A stretch of DNA of 23,639 bases from an uncultured Bacteroidota bacterium (GCA_900546465.1 URCX01000009.1:1-23639); one strand, 5' to 3'. Shown: positions 1 to 7,990, counted from the first letter of the stretch. A program made the numbers and translations. The notes: a model not told the origin generated them from the sequence alone.

Positions 1-416
1 TTAACTTTTTGAAGCATCATTCCCGTTCTTACATATTTTCTGCCTCCATTTCGCCTGCTGCCACTGCAAGTGTGATTGCTGCTTTGGACGTTATAAAGCA
101 AGAACCTGAGAGAATAAAGAACCTTTGGGATATAACGAATTACTCGCTTGACGCATTCAGAAGTCTCGGATTTGAAATAGGACCTACCGAAACGCCGATA
201 ATTCCTCTATATATCAGGGATAACGATAAGACATTCATCATAACGCAAGAACTTTACGAGCAAGGAATTTTTGTAAATCCTGTAATACCGCCTGCCTGTG
301 CCCCTGATGCTACCTTGATACGCTTTTCTCTTATGGCAACTCATACAAAGGCTCAGATAGATGAGGCTGTGGATAAACTTACGAAGACGTTCCGCAAGTA
401 CGGTATAATAGCATAG
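1..416 (+). CDS. spt: Serine palmitoyltransferase-like PLP enzyme (alpha-oxoamine synthase family), 3' part only
   Basis: The frame is open from base 3 and runs off the left edge, so this is the C-terminal 137 codons of a longer gene; members are usually about 390-400 residues. The visible start reads NFLKHHSRSYIFSASISPA. This is the conserved stretch that follows the PLP-lysine region in serine palmitoyltransferase and 8-amino-7-oxononanoate/2-amino-3-ketobutyrate ligase relatives. The rest is the small C-terminal domain, including PIIPLYIRDN and the NPVIPPACAPDATLIRFSLM segment that lines the active site. The family condenses an acyl-CoA with an amino acid; with serine and palmitoyl-CoA the product is 3-ketosphinganine. 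The PLP lysine itself lies outside the window. Assignment to serine palmitoyltransferase rather than BioF or Kbl rests on the FSAS...P motif and on the downstream GNAT and epimerase genes, the usual neighbours in sphingolipid-making Bacteroidota. The next gene starts 13 nt later. Confidence 0.85.
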   Translation, partial: NFLKHHSRSYIFSASISPAATASVIAALDVIKQEPERIKNLWDITNYSLDAFRSLGFEIGPTETPIIPLYIRDNDKTFIITQELYEQGIFVNPVIPPACAPDATLIRFSLMATHTKAQIDEAVDKLTKTFRKYGIIA

Positions 417-429
417 AAAATCAAAAGCA

Positions 430-1557
430 ATGAACGAACTGACCATAAAAGAAGTAAACACAAAAAAAGACTTTCATCGTTTTCTGCAATTCCCATACGA
501 TTTATTCAAAGACGATAAGATGTGGGTGCCTCCTTTGATAATTGACGAGAAAACCACTTTCGATAAGAGGAAGAACCCTGCTTTGGAATTTTGCGAGTGT
601 AAGATTTTCATGGCATACAGAGGAGAGAAAGCAGTAGGCAGAATCGTCGGAATTATCAATGAGAAGTCCAATTCTATTTGGAAGGAAAAGAGAGTTCGAT
701 TCGGTTGGTTCGATTTTGTTGACGACAATGCAGTTTGCAAGATATTGCTTGATGCCGTTGCAGAGTGGGGAAAGTCCAAGGGTATGGAAGAAATAGTGGG
801 TCCTATGGGCTTTACCGATATGGATAAGGAGGGAATGATTGTCGAGGGTTTCGATGTGGATTGCCCTATGGCTTGTTATTATAATCCTTCCTACTATCCG
901 AAGCACATGGACATGCTTTCATATCGTAAGGAAGTCGATTGGGTACAATATCAGATACCTGCAAATCAAGCCGTGCCTGACAAAGTTCATCGTATAAACG
1001 AAATGATAAAGGAGAAGTATGATTTGAGAATACTTCAAGGACTTAGCAAAAAACAACTTGCCAAAAGATACGGATTGAAACTGTTTAATACGTTGAACGA
1101 AGCCTTTGCCGATTTATTCGGATATGTTCCGCTTAACGACAAACAAAAAGAGTTTTACATCAATCAGTATTTTCCCTTTTTGGATAAAAGATTGATTTGT
1201 TTGGTTGTCGATAAGAATGATGATGTTGTGGCATTCGGTATATCCATGCCTTCGTTAAGTAATGCTTTACGCAAGTGCAAAGGCAGGCTTTTCCCTTTTG
1301 GTTGGATACATCTTTTGAAAGCCTTGAAGACTTTTGAGAATATAGACCTTTATCTCAATGGAGTGAAGCCCGAATGGCAAAACAAAGGCATTCATTCCAT
1401 CTATTATGCCGAGATGAATAAACAGTACATAAAACTCGGTTCAAAGATGGCTATTGCCGACCCGCAGTTGGAAACCAATCAGGCGGCGAATATATGGAAG
1501 AAATATGACAGTCGCATAGCGATAAGGAGAAGGGCTTACATAAAAACGATAGAGTAG
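430..1557 (+). CDS. GNAT-fold acyltransferase, candidate ceramide synthase (sphinganine N-acyltransferase)
   Basis: This 375-residue protein starts at an ATG 13 nt after the serine palmitoyltransferase stop and ends 5 nt before the next gene, so the three genes are almost certainly co-transcribed. No signal peptide or membrane segment is visible. It is about twice the length of a single GNAT domain. An N-terminal half (roughly 55-165) contains AVGRIVGIINEKSN, like a GNAT beta strand. A C-terminal half (roughly 255-370) contains GVKPEWQNKGIHSIYYAEM (311-329), resembling the acyl-CoA pyrophosphate-binding Q/RxxGxG/A loop. Known context: bacterial ceramide synthase described in Caulobacter is a GNAT-type N-acyltransferase encoded near serine palmitoyltransferase and a ceramide reductase. 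The same three enzyme classes are adjacent here. I infer that this protein acylates sphinganine or 3-ketosphinganine. The GNAT fold is fairly secure; the substrate is inference. Confidence 0.7.
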   Translation: MNELTIKEVNTKKDFHRFLQFPYDLFKDDKMWVPPLIIDEKTTFDKRKNPALEFCECKIFMAYRGEKAVGRIVGIINEKSNSIWKEKRVRFGWFDFVDDNAVCKILLDAVAEWGKSKGMEEIVGPMGFTDMDKEGMIVEGFDVDCPMACYYNPSYYPKHMDMLSYRKEVDWVQYQIPANQAVPDKVHRINEMIKEKYDLRILQGLSKKQLAKRYGLKLFNTLNEAFADLFGYVPLNDKQKEFYINQYFPFLDKRLICLVVDKNDDVVAFGISMPSLSNALRKCKGRLFPFGWIHLLKALKTFENIDLYLNGVKPEWQNKGIHSIYYAEMNKQYIKLGSKMAIADPQLETNQAANIWKKYDSRIAIRRRAYIKTIE

Positions 1558-1562
1558 GGGAT

Positions 1563-2546
1563 ATGAAAAAAGTTTTGGTAACCGGTGCAAGCGGATTTAT
1601 AGGAAGTACGCTTATTGACAGATTGCTTGAAGCAGGTACGTATGAAGTCTATGCAGGTGTCAGAAAAACTTCCGACCGAAAGTATTTACAGGATTCAAGA
1701 ATAAAATTCATAGATGTTGCATTCTCTTCGCCCGAAAGGCTGAAACAACAATTATCGGAGGAAAACTTCGATTGCATTTTTCATTTCGCAGGTTTGACCA
1801 AGGCAAAGCATTTGGACGATTTCGAGAAAGTGAATTTTCTTTTGACGAAAAACCTTGTTGATGCGATAGACCCGCAAAAGACCAAATTGATATATCTTTC
1901 TTCCTTTGCTGCTCATGGTCCGGGAGAGGAGGTTCATTTTACCAAAGCCAAGATTTCGGACGAGAATAAACCGAATACGGCATACGGAAGGTCAAAATTG
2001 AAAGCTGAAAACTACATCAATTCCTCCTTTAAGGGTAAATATGTCATTTTCCGCCCGACCGGAGTTTATGGTCCACGTGAAACAGATTATTTTGTCTTCT
2101 TTCAAACCATTGATAACCACATAGAACCCTACCTTGGCTTCGTTCCGCAACACCTGACTTTCATTTACTCCAAAGATTTGGTCGAAGTATGCCTTAAAGC
2201 CTTTGAAAGCGAGGTGTCGGGCAAGACTTACTTTGTCAGTGATGGCAAAATGTATTTGGATTCGGACTTTGCGGCAATAACGAAGCAGGTTCTGCACAAA
2301 CGAACCTTGAAATTGAAATTTCCACTCTTCATAGTAAGATGGATTTCGGCTTTCTTGGACTCTTTCGGTCGTATGATAGGCAAACAATTCACCTTGAACA
2401 ATGATAAATTTGCCATTCTTGCCGCAAGAAATTGGGAATGCGATATAGAAGATTTGAAAAGAGATTTGAATTTTGAGCCGAAGTACGATTTGCAAAAAGG
2501 AGTAGAGGAAGCCATTGCTTGGTACAAGAAAGAGAAGTGGCTGTAA
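1563..2546 (+). CDS. NAD(P)-dependent epimerase/reductase (extended SDR), candidate ceramide/3-ketosphinganine reductase
   Basis: This is a 327-residue extended short-chain dehydrogenase. The Rossmann motif GASGFIG is at residues 8-14 (GxxGxxG). The catalytic YxxxK is Y141 and K145 within AYGRSKLKAE, with the supporting serines at 113-114 in YLSS. VYGPRETDY, in the substrate-binding half, is typical of NAD-dependent epimerases. The start ATG lies 5 nt after the GNAT gene. In sphingolipid-producing bacteria, an epimerase-like SDR called CerR, encoded close to serine palmitoyltransferase, reduces the 3-keto group during dihydroceramide synthesis. This gene is in the right place for that role. 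Many SDRs of this class act on nucleotide sugars instead, so the substrate is inferred from context. The C-terminus is slightly basic and has no obvious membrane helix. Confidence 0.75.
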   Translation: MKKVLVTGASGFIGSTLIDRLLEAGTYEVYAGVRKTSDRKYLQDSRIKFIDVAFSSPERLKQQLSEENFDCIFHFAGLTKAKHLDDFEKVNFLLTKNLVDAIDPQKTKLIYLSSFAAHGPGEEVHFTKAKISDENKPNTAYGRSKLKAENYINSSFKGKYVIFRPTGVYGPRETDYFVFFQTIDNHIEPYLGFVPQHLTFIYSKDLVEVCLKAFESEVSGKTYFVSDGKMYLDSDFAAITKQVLHKRTLKLKFPLFIVRWISAFLDSFGRMIGKQFTLNNDKFAILAARNWECDIEDLKRDLNFEPKYDLQKGVEEAIAWYKKEKWL

Positions 2547-2598
2547 AAATTCTTGTTTCTCATTGATTATCAAATGTTTCCAACTGTTGATAAAGCAA

Positions 2599-2677
2599 AG
2601 CCCGAAAGGGCTGAAATGAAACGCCGTTTCGTGAAATTAAAACGGCGTTTTAGAAAATTGAATCGGCGTTTCATTTT
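2599..2677. repeat. Intergenic inverted-repeat cluster, copy A; possible terminator of the sphingolipid operon
   Basis: Three structures sit between the epimerase stop and the thioredoxin gene. AGCCC-GAAA-GGGCT (2599-2612) is a 5-bp hairpin with a GAAA loop. AAACGCCGTTT (2619-2629) and AAACGGCGTTT (2640-2650) are perfect 11-bp inverted repeats around a 10-nt loop, and one more T follows. A third arm, CGGCGTTTCATTT (2664-2676), is the exact reverse complement of AAATGAAACGCCG (2614-2626). The first arm can therefore pair with either of two partners, giving alternative folds. The sequence recurs at 21591-21666. It could end transcription or be a dispersed element. Confidence 0.75.
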
Positions 2678-2714
2678 CGTGGAACAGCCTTTGGTAAAAA
2701 ATATTCTTTGATTC

Positions 2715-3206
2715 ATGAAAACGATAAGCAGAAAAATATCTCTTAAAACACTTTTTCAACAAATTTCGGCTGTATTTGTCGTTGTCCTTCTCTTTATTGC
2801 CTGTGGCGGGAAAACCATTGGAAAACAACAAATCGATGATACCGATAAACAAGTCCGACATTTGAGCGAACAGGAGTTTGATGAGAAGTTCGGAAACTAT
2901 GATGTATCCACCCATTCTTTCGCTTACAATGGAGAAAAACCCGTAGTCATTGATTTCTACGCCCTTTGGTGCGGACCTTGCAAGGTTTTGTCTCCCATAA
3001 TCGAAGAATTGGCAGAGGAGTATAAGGATAGAGTGATTTTTTACAAGGTCGATGTGGATTCTGAAAAGCAGTTGGCAAATCAATACGGCATAAGCAGCAT
3101 TCCTACTCTCTTTTTCATAAACCGAGAAGGCGAGTTAAGAGTTGCTTCCGGCTTGATGTCCAAACCGGATTTGAAAGCAGTGATGGATAATCTTCTTTTG
3201 AAATAA
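2715..3206 (+). CDS. Thioredoxin-fold lipoprotein
   Basis: This 163-residue protein has a basic N-terminus, a hydrophobic stretch (about 18-29) and the lipobox LFIAC with the lipidated cysteine at 30, so it should be anchored to a membrane facing the periplasm. The thioredoxin domain covers roughly 60-163. It has the redox motif WCGPC at 85-89, the cis-proline motif IPT (P130), and a typical DFYALWCGPCK strand-helix start. It lacks the extended insertions of TlpA/ResA-type proteins and looks like a plain thioredoxin with a lipoprotein leader. The probable role is disulfide reduction or exchange in the cell envelope; the partner is unknown. It is separated from recA by about 190 nt that includes a promoter box, so it is probably its own transcription unit. 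The fold and lipidation are clear; whether it is a reductant or an oxidant is not. Confidence 0.9.
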   Translation: MKTISRKISLKTLFQQISAVFVVVLLFIACGGKTIGKQQIDDTDKQVRHLSEQEFDEKFGNYDVSTHSFAYNGEKPVVIDFYALWCGPCKVLSPIIEELAEEYKDRVIFYKVDVDSEKQLANQYGISSIPTLFFINREGELRVASGLMSKPDLKAVMDNLLLK

Positions 3207-3361
3207 AGGCTTCTTTGATTTGAAATCCTCTTTCCCCATTATAGAAACCGCAAAAGCCTTTATTCTATCCAAATATCTGCATTCCAGACAAATGACTTGC
3301 TCCCTCACGTGAAACAAAACAGGCATTTGTTTCTTCCTTTTTCCATGCCGATTTTTTTTCT

Positions 3362-3369
3362 TACCTTTG
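3362..3369 (+). promoter_or_regulatory. Bacteroidetes -7 promoter box upstream of recA
   Basis: TACCTTTG matches the Bacteroidetes TAnnTTTG element and ends 30 nt before the recA ATG. I see no good TTTG -33 element at the expected 19-21 nt spacing; the nearest TTTG (3326-3329) is 32 nt upstream. No clear SOS-type palindrome is visible in this leader. Confidence 0.5.
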
Positions 3370-3399
3370 TGGCTATAATTTCAAACACAAGAGAAGTTT

Positions 3400-4422
3400 A
3401 TGGCAAAAGAACAAGACCTCGCAGCCGAGAAATCGGAAAAGTTGAAAGTGCTTCAAGCTGCGATTTCAAAGATAGAGAAGAACTATGGTAAGGGTTCGAT
3501 AATGAAATTGGGTGATAGAGCCGTGGAAGAAATGGATACGATTTCCACAGGTTCCATTGCACTTGACGCAGCTTTGGGAGTAGGAGGATTTCCCAAAGGA
3601 AGAATAATAGAGATTTACGGTCCAGAGTCTTCCGGTAAGACAACATTGGCAATACACGCCATAGCGGAAAGCCAGAAGAACGGAGGATTGGCGGCTTTCA
3701 TAGATGCGGAACACGCCTTTGACAGTAATTACGCAAAGAAATTGGGAGTCGATGTCGATAATCTCTACATTTCGCAACCCGATAATGGCGAACAAGCCCT
3801 TGAAATAGCCGATAACCTTATCAGTTCCGGTGCAGTGGATATAATAGTCATAGATTCCGTTGCAGCCCTCACCCCGAAAAGCGAAATAGACGGGGAAATG
3901 GGAGATAGCAAAATGGGACTTCATGCCCGTCTTATGAGCCAGGCATTGAGAAAAATGACTGCCACGATAAGCAAAACCAAATGTTGCTGCATATTCATCA
4001 ACCAGTTGAGAGATAAAATAGGCGTAATGTTCGGCTCTCCCGAGACAACGACAGGCGGAAACGCCTTGAAGTTCTATTCCTCAATTCGTTTGGATATACG
4101 GAGAATACAAGCCATTAAAGACGGAGAGACAAACATAGGCAACAGAGTGAGGGTTAAAATCGTCAAGAACAAAGTTGCTCCTCCTTTCCGCCAAGTTGAG
4201 TTTGACTTATTGTTCGGTCAAGGTATCAGCAAGATGGGAGAGATGGTCGATATAGGAGTCGATGCCGGCATAATAAAGAAAAGCGGCTCTTGGTTCAGCT
4301 ATGGAGAAACCAAACTCGGACAGGGAAGAGAAGCAGTCAAACAACTGTTGGCAGACAATCCCGAATTGCAGGAGGAAATAGCCGCTCAAATAAAAGAATA
4401 CCTCACAAGGGAAGAAGAATAG
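3400..4422 (+). CDS. recA: RecA recombinase
   Basis: A full-length 340-residue RecA. It binds single-stranded DNA and ATP, catalyses homologous strand exchange, and in many bacteria stimulates LexA autocleavage. Visible landmarks are the Walker A motif GPESSGKTT at 74-82, the Walker B strand IIVIDSVAALTPKSEI, loop L1 (GEMGDSKMGLHARLMSQAL), loop L2 with GGNALKFYSSIRLDIRR, and KNKVAPPFRQVEFDL in the C-terminal domain. The length is at the short end for the family, and the C-terminal tail is acidic (LTREEE), as usual. The start ATG is followed by the MAKEQDLAAEKSEKLK helix typical of Bacteroidota RecA. nadE follows 62 nt downstream with no obvious terminator, so read-through is possible. Confidence 0.99.
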   Translation: MAKEQDLAAEKSEKLKVLQAAISKIEKNYGKGSIMKLGDRAVEEMDTISTGSIALDAALGVGGFPKGRIIEIYGPESSGKTTLAIHAIAESQKNGGLAAFIDAEHAFDSNYAKKLGVDVDNLYISQPDNGEQALEIADNLISSGAVDIIVIDSVAALTPKSEIDGEMGDSKMGLHARLMSQALRKMTATISKTKCCCIFINQLRDKIGVMFGSPETTTGGNALKFYSSIRLDIRRIQAIKDGETNIGNRVRVKIVKNKVAPPFRQVEFDLLFGQGISKMGEMVDIGVDAGIIKKSGSWFSYGETKLGQGREAVKQLLADNPELQEEIAAQIKEYLTREEE

Positions 4423-4484
4423 GAGCATAAGAAGTTGATGAACACACATCTTTGCAACAGAAACCCGATACAATCTTTTGCCAA

Positions 4485-6020
4485 ATGAAGATAACACTTT
4501 CTCAAATAAACCCGAGGACAAACAAATTCGACTATAATGCAGCCTTGATAAAGGAAGCATTCGAGAAAACGGACAAGGATACTTTGCTTCTTTTTCCCGA
4601 ATTGTCCTTATCAGGCTCACCGCTTTACGGATTGACGGCATACGATGAGGTTTTCAGCAATTCGGCAAAGCAGATAAAGGAACTATGTACGGCGAAAAGG
4701 GACTTTATGGTCGGTTTGCCCCTGATACGGGAGGGAAAAAAGTACAACGCCATTGCCTTTGTTGAGAAAGGAGAATTGAAAGCCCTTTCCACAAAACGCA
4801 ATCTTGGAAACTTCGATAACGGATTTGCCGAAGGACAAGGCATTAAGCAGATACAATACAAGGAAAAGACCATAGCATTCGGCTTTCTTGCCGATTTGGA
4901 AGACTTTGTCGGCAGTTCGGCAAAAGCAGACCTTATTATATGCTTATCGAATGAAGTCTTTGAGATAGGAAAGCAGGAAAAAATATTGCAATACCTGCAA
5001 AGAATGTCTGCAAAGCTCGCCTGTCCTCTCGCTTTTCTGAACAGATGCGGAGCAGAAGGCAGATATATATTCAACGGAGGCAGCTTTGTTGTACTGCCAA
5101 GCGGAGAAATTGCAGAGGAATACCCTTTGTTTGAAGCCGAAACAAGAACAATAACAACAGAAAACCTGCATGCCGTTCCGCAAAGGCACACCTCAAAGCC
5201 CGAACAACTATACGGAGCAGCCCTTACAGGCATTCGCGACTATTTTGAGAAGAACAACATCGGCAAAGCCGTGATAGGCTTGTCCGGAGGCATAGACTCC
5301 GCATTGGTTGCGGTGCTTGCCGTGCATGCCTTGGGAAAAGATAAGGTCATAGGCATACTTATGCCGAGTGAATACTCCACTTCCCACAGCCTGACCGACG
5401 CAGTGGCAAGTGCAGAGAACCTTCAAATGAAATATCACATCATTCCGATAAAAGAAAGCTTCTCTTCAATACTTTCCGCAGTGCAACCCGTATTTGCAAA
5501 CCTGCCTTTCGGCTTGGCGGAAGAGAACTTGCAATCACGCATACGCTGTTGTATTCTCATGGCAGTTGCAAACAAAATAGGAGCAGCCCTGTTGAACACC
5601 TCCAATAAGAGCGAAGCCGCCGTTGGATACGGCACTCTTTACGGCGATACGTCGGGAGGAATAGGGGCAATAGGCGATATGTACAAGACAGAGGTGTGGG
5701 AACTCTCCCGTTGGATAAACCGCAATGGCGAAGTGATACCGGAAAATTCCATAACAAAGGCTCCGTCCGCCGAATTGCGTCCCGAGCAGAAAGATAGCGA
5801 CTCTTTGCCGGAATATGACGTGCTTGACAAAATCTTATACCAACATTTGGAACAGCAAAAAGACAGAGAAGAAATAATATCGCAGGGCTTCGATACAGCC
5901 GTTGTGGATAAGATCTTGCGATTGGTAAGGATAAACGAATGGAAACGGCGACAGGCAGCTCCGAGTTTGAAGATGTCTTCCTGTACATTCGGAATCGACA
6001 GAAGCGTTCCTGTATCATAA
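4485..6020 (+). CDS. nadE: NAD(+) synthetase with an N-terminal nitrilase-type domain that appears to lack its catalytic cysteine
   Basis: I place the start at the ATG beginning MKITLSQINP (511 residues). An in-frame TTG further upstream would add residues that do not look like the family. Residues 1 to about 225 form the CN-hydrolase/nitrilase glutaminase domain: E39 in FPELSLSG, K104 in STKRNLGNFD, and a well-kept FNGGSFVVLPSGEI segment (196-209). Residues 240-511 form the ammonia-dependent synthetase domain, with the pyrophosphatase P-loop SGGIDS at 267-272, NTSNKSE at 371-377 and KAPSAELRP at 426-433. It adenylates nicotinate adenine dinucleotide and amidates it to NAD. Odd point: where glutamine-dependent family members have the nucleophile in a (I/V)CED-type motif, this protein reads GFLADLEDF (133-141), with no cysteine. 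The loop after it is short, and the usual SPF/SPY segment reads SNEVF. The synthetase half looks intact, so the enzyme may depend on free ammonia. Confidence 0.92.
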   Translation: MKITLSQINPRTNKFDYNAALIKEAFEKTDKDTLLLFPELSLSGSPLYGLTAYDEVFSNSAKQIKELCTAKRDFMVGLPLIREGKKYNAIAFVEKGELKALSTKRNLGNFDNGFAEGQGIKQIQYKEKTIAFGFLADLEDFVGSSAKADLIICLSNEVFEIGKQEKILQYLQRMSAKLACPLAFLNRCGAEGRYIFNGGSFVVLPSGEIAEEYPLFEAETRTITTENLHAVPQRHTSKPEQLYGAALTGIRDYFEKNNIGKAVIGLSGGIDSALVAVLAVHALGKDKVIGILMPSEYSTSHSLTDAVASAENLQMKYHIIPIKESFSSILSAVQPVFANLPFGLAEENLQSRIRCCILMAVANKIGAALLNTSNKSEAAVGYGTLYGDTSGGIGAIGDMYKTEVWELSRWINRNGEVIPENSITKAPSAELRPEQKDSDSLPEYDVLDKILYQHLEQQKDREEIISQGFDTAVVDKILRLVRINEWKRRQAAPSLKMSSCTFGIDRSVPVS

Positions 6021-6088
6021 GGAAATAAATCGAAGAAACAAGAGCGGGAATAAACGTAAAAATTCACTCGAACAAATAAACAACGCAG

Positions 6089-7990
6089 ATGAGCGAACAA
6101 ATAAAACATGAATGCGGCATCGCAATGTTGCGATTGCTCAAACCATTGGAATATTATCAGGAAAAATACGGCAATGCGTGGACTTTGAACCGCATGTACC
6201 TGCTTATGGAGAAGCAACATAACAGAGGACAGGACGGAGCAGGGCTTGCAAACGTGAAATTCGACACAAAGCCGGGCGAGCAATACATAAACATAACAAA
6301 GAGCAACAGTTCCACCCCCATACAAGACATATTCGCCGAAGCCTTCAAGGATATGAAAATGTTGCAAAAGGAAGAGCCTGAAAAGGCAGGGGACATCAAC
6401 TGGTTGGAACACAATGCCCGTTTTACGGGAGAGCTTTTCCTCGGCCACTTACGCTACGGCACTTTCGGTAAAAACGAATTGGAAAATCTGCACCCCTTTT
6501 TGAGAGAAAACAACTGGAAGACACGTAACCTTGTCTTGGCAGGGAATTTCAACCTTACCAACATTGACGAGATGTTGGACAAGCTTATATCCCTCGGACA
6601 GCACCCCGTAAAAGTTGCAGATACCGCAATAATTCTGGAAAAGATAGGAAAGTTCCTCGATAGAGAAGTCGAGACGCTTTTCAAGCAATACAAACAGCAG
6701 GGATTGACCAATGTGGAAATCTCCGAGCGTGTAGCGGAGAGCCTCAATATAGAAACCATACTGTCTTCCGCCGCAAAGAAATGGGACGGAGGCTATGTTA
6801 TGGCAGGCTTGATAGGACATGGCGATGCCTTTGTGCTTAGAGACGAAAACGGAATAAGACCTTGCTTCTATTATTGCAACGATGAAATAGCCGTTGTAGC
6901 CTCGGAGCGTCCTGCCATAATGACAACATTCAATGTTCCTTTGACCGAAGTAAAGGAATTGGAACCCGGCTGTGCCATCATCATAAAACGCAACGGCAAA
7001 ATCTCCATCAGCCGAATCAAACAAGCCGTCCAAAAGCCTGCCAAATGCTCCTTTGAGCGTATTTACTTCTCCCGCGGAACGGATGCGGACATATACGAAG
7101 AGAGAAAAGCCCTTGGCAAACTTATCTGCCCGAGAGTATTGCAGGCAATAGACTACGACATAAAGAATACCGTCATTTCATATATTCCTAACACCGCTTC
7201 GGTAGCCTTTCAAGGCATGGCAGAAGCATTCACCGACTATGCCAACCAACAGAAAATAAAAAGCATACTCGCCAATAAGGATAATCTCGACGAGGAAAAG
7301 CTGAAAGAAATCTTCACCCTGCACCCTCGTCGTGAGTATATAGCGGTTAAGGACGTGAAACTCCGTACTTTCATCACCCAAGACAGCGAACGCGATGACA
7401 TGGTCGCCCATGTATATGACGTAACCTACGGACAAGTGAGGGAATATGTCGATAACTTGGTTGTGATAGACGACAGCATAGTGCGAGGAACCACTTTGAA
7501 ACAATCCATAGTGCGAATGCTCGACCGCCTCGGTCCCAAGAAAATAGTCATAGCCTCATCTGCACCGCAGATACGCTACCCCGATTGCTATGGAATAGAC
7601 ATGTCGCGATTGGGAGACTTCATTGCCTTCAACGCAGCCATAGCCTTGCTGAAAGAAAACGGTCAGGCAGGACTTATAGATGAGGTTTACCACAAGTCCA
7701 AAGCACAGGAAAACAAGCCGAAAGAAGAAATAGTGAACTACGTAAAAGAAATATACGCACCTTTCACCGATGAGCAAATCTCCGGCAAGATAACGGAATT
7801 GGTAACCCCTGACAACATAAACGCAAAGACCGAAGTGGTTTATAACACCATAGAATCCCTGCACAAAGCCTGCCCTGCACATACGGGCGATTGGTATTTC
7901 ACCGGCAATTATCCCACACCGGGCGGCAATAAAGTGGTAAACAGAGCATTCATCAACTATTACGAAGGTAACAATAAACGAGCATATTGA
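6089..7990 (+). CDS. purF: Amidophosphoribosyltransferase, long PurF-type variant
   Basis: A 633-residue protein of the PurF family, which makes 5-phosphoribosylamine from PRPP and glutamine as the first step of purine synthesis. The N-terminal Ntn glutaminase half has C9 in HECGIAM as the likely nucleophile, exposed only if the first eight residues are cleaved off. It also has QHNRGQDGAG (43-52), GHLRYGTFG (119-127) and AGNFNLTN (151-158), matching the HNGNL position. The phosphoribosyltransferase half contains FERIYFSRGTDADIYEERK (322-340), the PRPP loop VVIDDSIVRGTT (458-469) and the SAPQIRYPDCYGIDM segment. It is considerably longer than the roughly 470-500 residues of classical PurF, with an insertion around 55-115 and a longer linker and tail (540-633). 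Bacteroidota can carry this long form alongside a short PurF, so it may be a paralogue with a modified role. It starts 68 nt after nadE and ends just before a strong terminator. Confidence 0.85.
   Translation: MSEQIKHECGIAMLRLLKPLEYYQEKYGNAWTLNRMYLLMEKQHNRGQDGAGLANVKFDTKPGEQYINITKSNSSTPIQDIFAEAFKDMKMLQKEEPEKAGDINWLEHNARFTGELFLGHLRYGTFGKNELENLHPFLRENNWKTRNLVLAGNFNLTNIDEMLDKLISLGQHPVKVADTAIILEKIGKFLDREVETLFKQYKQQGLTNVEISERVAESLNIETILSSAAKKWDGGYVMAGLIGHGDAFVLRDENGIRPCFYYCNDEIAVVASERPAIMTTFNVPLTEVKELEPGCAIIIKRNGKISISRIKQAVQKPAKCSFERIYFSRGTDADIYEERKALGKLICPRVLQAIDYDIKNTVISYIPNTASVAFQGMAEAFTDYANQQKIKSILANKDNLDEEKLKEIFTLHPRREYIAVKDVKLRTFITQDSERDDMVAHVYDVTYGQVREYVDNLVVIDDSIVRGTTLKQSIVRMLDRLGPKKIVIASSAPQIRYPDCYGIDMSRLGDFIAFNAAIALLKENGQAGLIDEVYHKSKAQENKPKEEIVNYVKEIYAPFTDEQISGKITELVTPDNINAKTEVVYNTIESLHKACPAHTGDWYFTGNYPTPGGNKVVNRAFINYYEGNNKRAY

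Noticed and set aside
2715..3206. Possibility that the thioredoxin lipoprotein is a TlpA/ResA-type cytochrome maturation factor
   Set aside because: It lacks the longer insertion around the active site and has the standard WCGPC motif, so it is closer to plain thioredoxin.
3205..3261. AAAGGCTT ... AAGCCTTT inverted repeat after the thioredoxin gene
   Set aside because: Only 8 bp with a loop of about 40 nt and no clean T run; too weak to call a terminator.
5557..6018. Long minus-strand frames opposite nadE and purF
   Set aside because: They are antisense shadows; the plus-strand frames carry all the conserved motifs.
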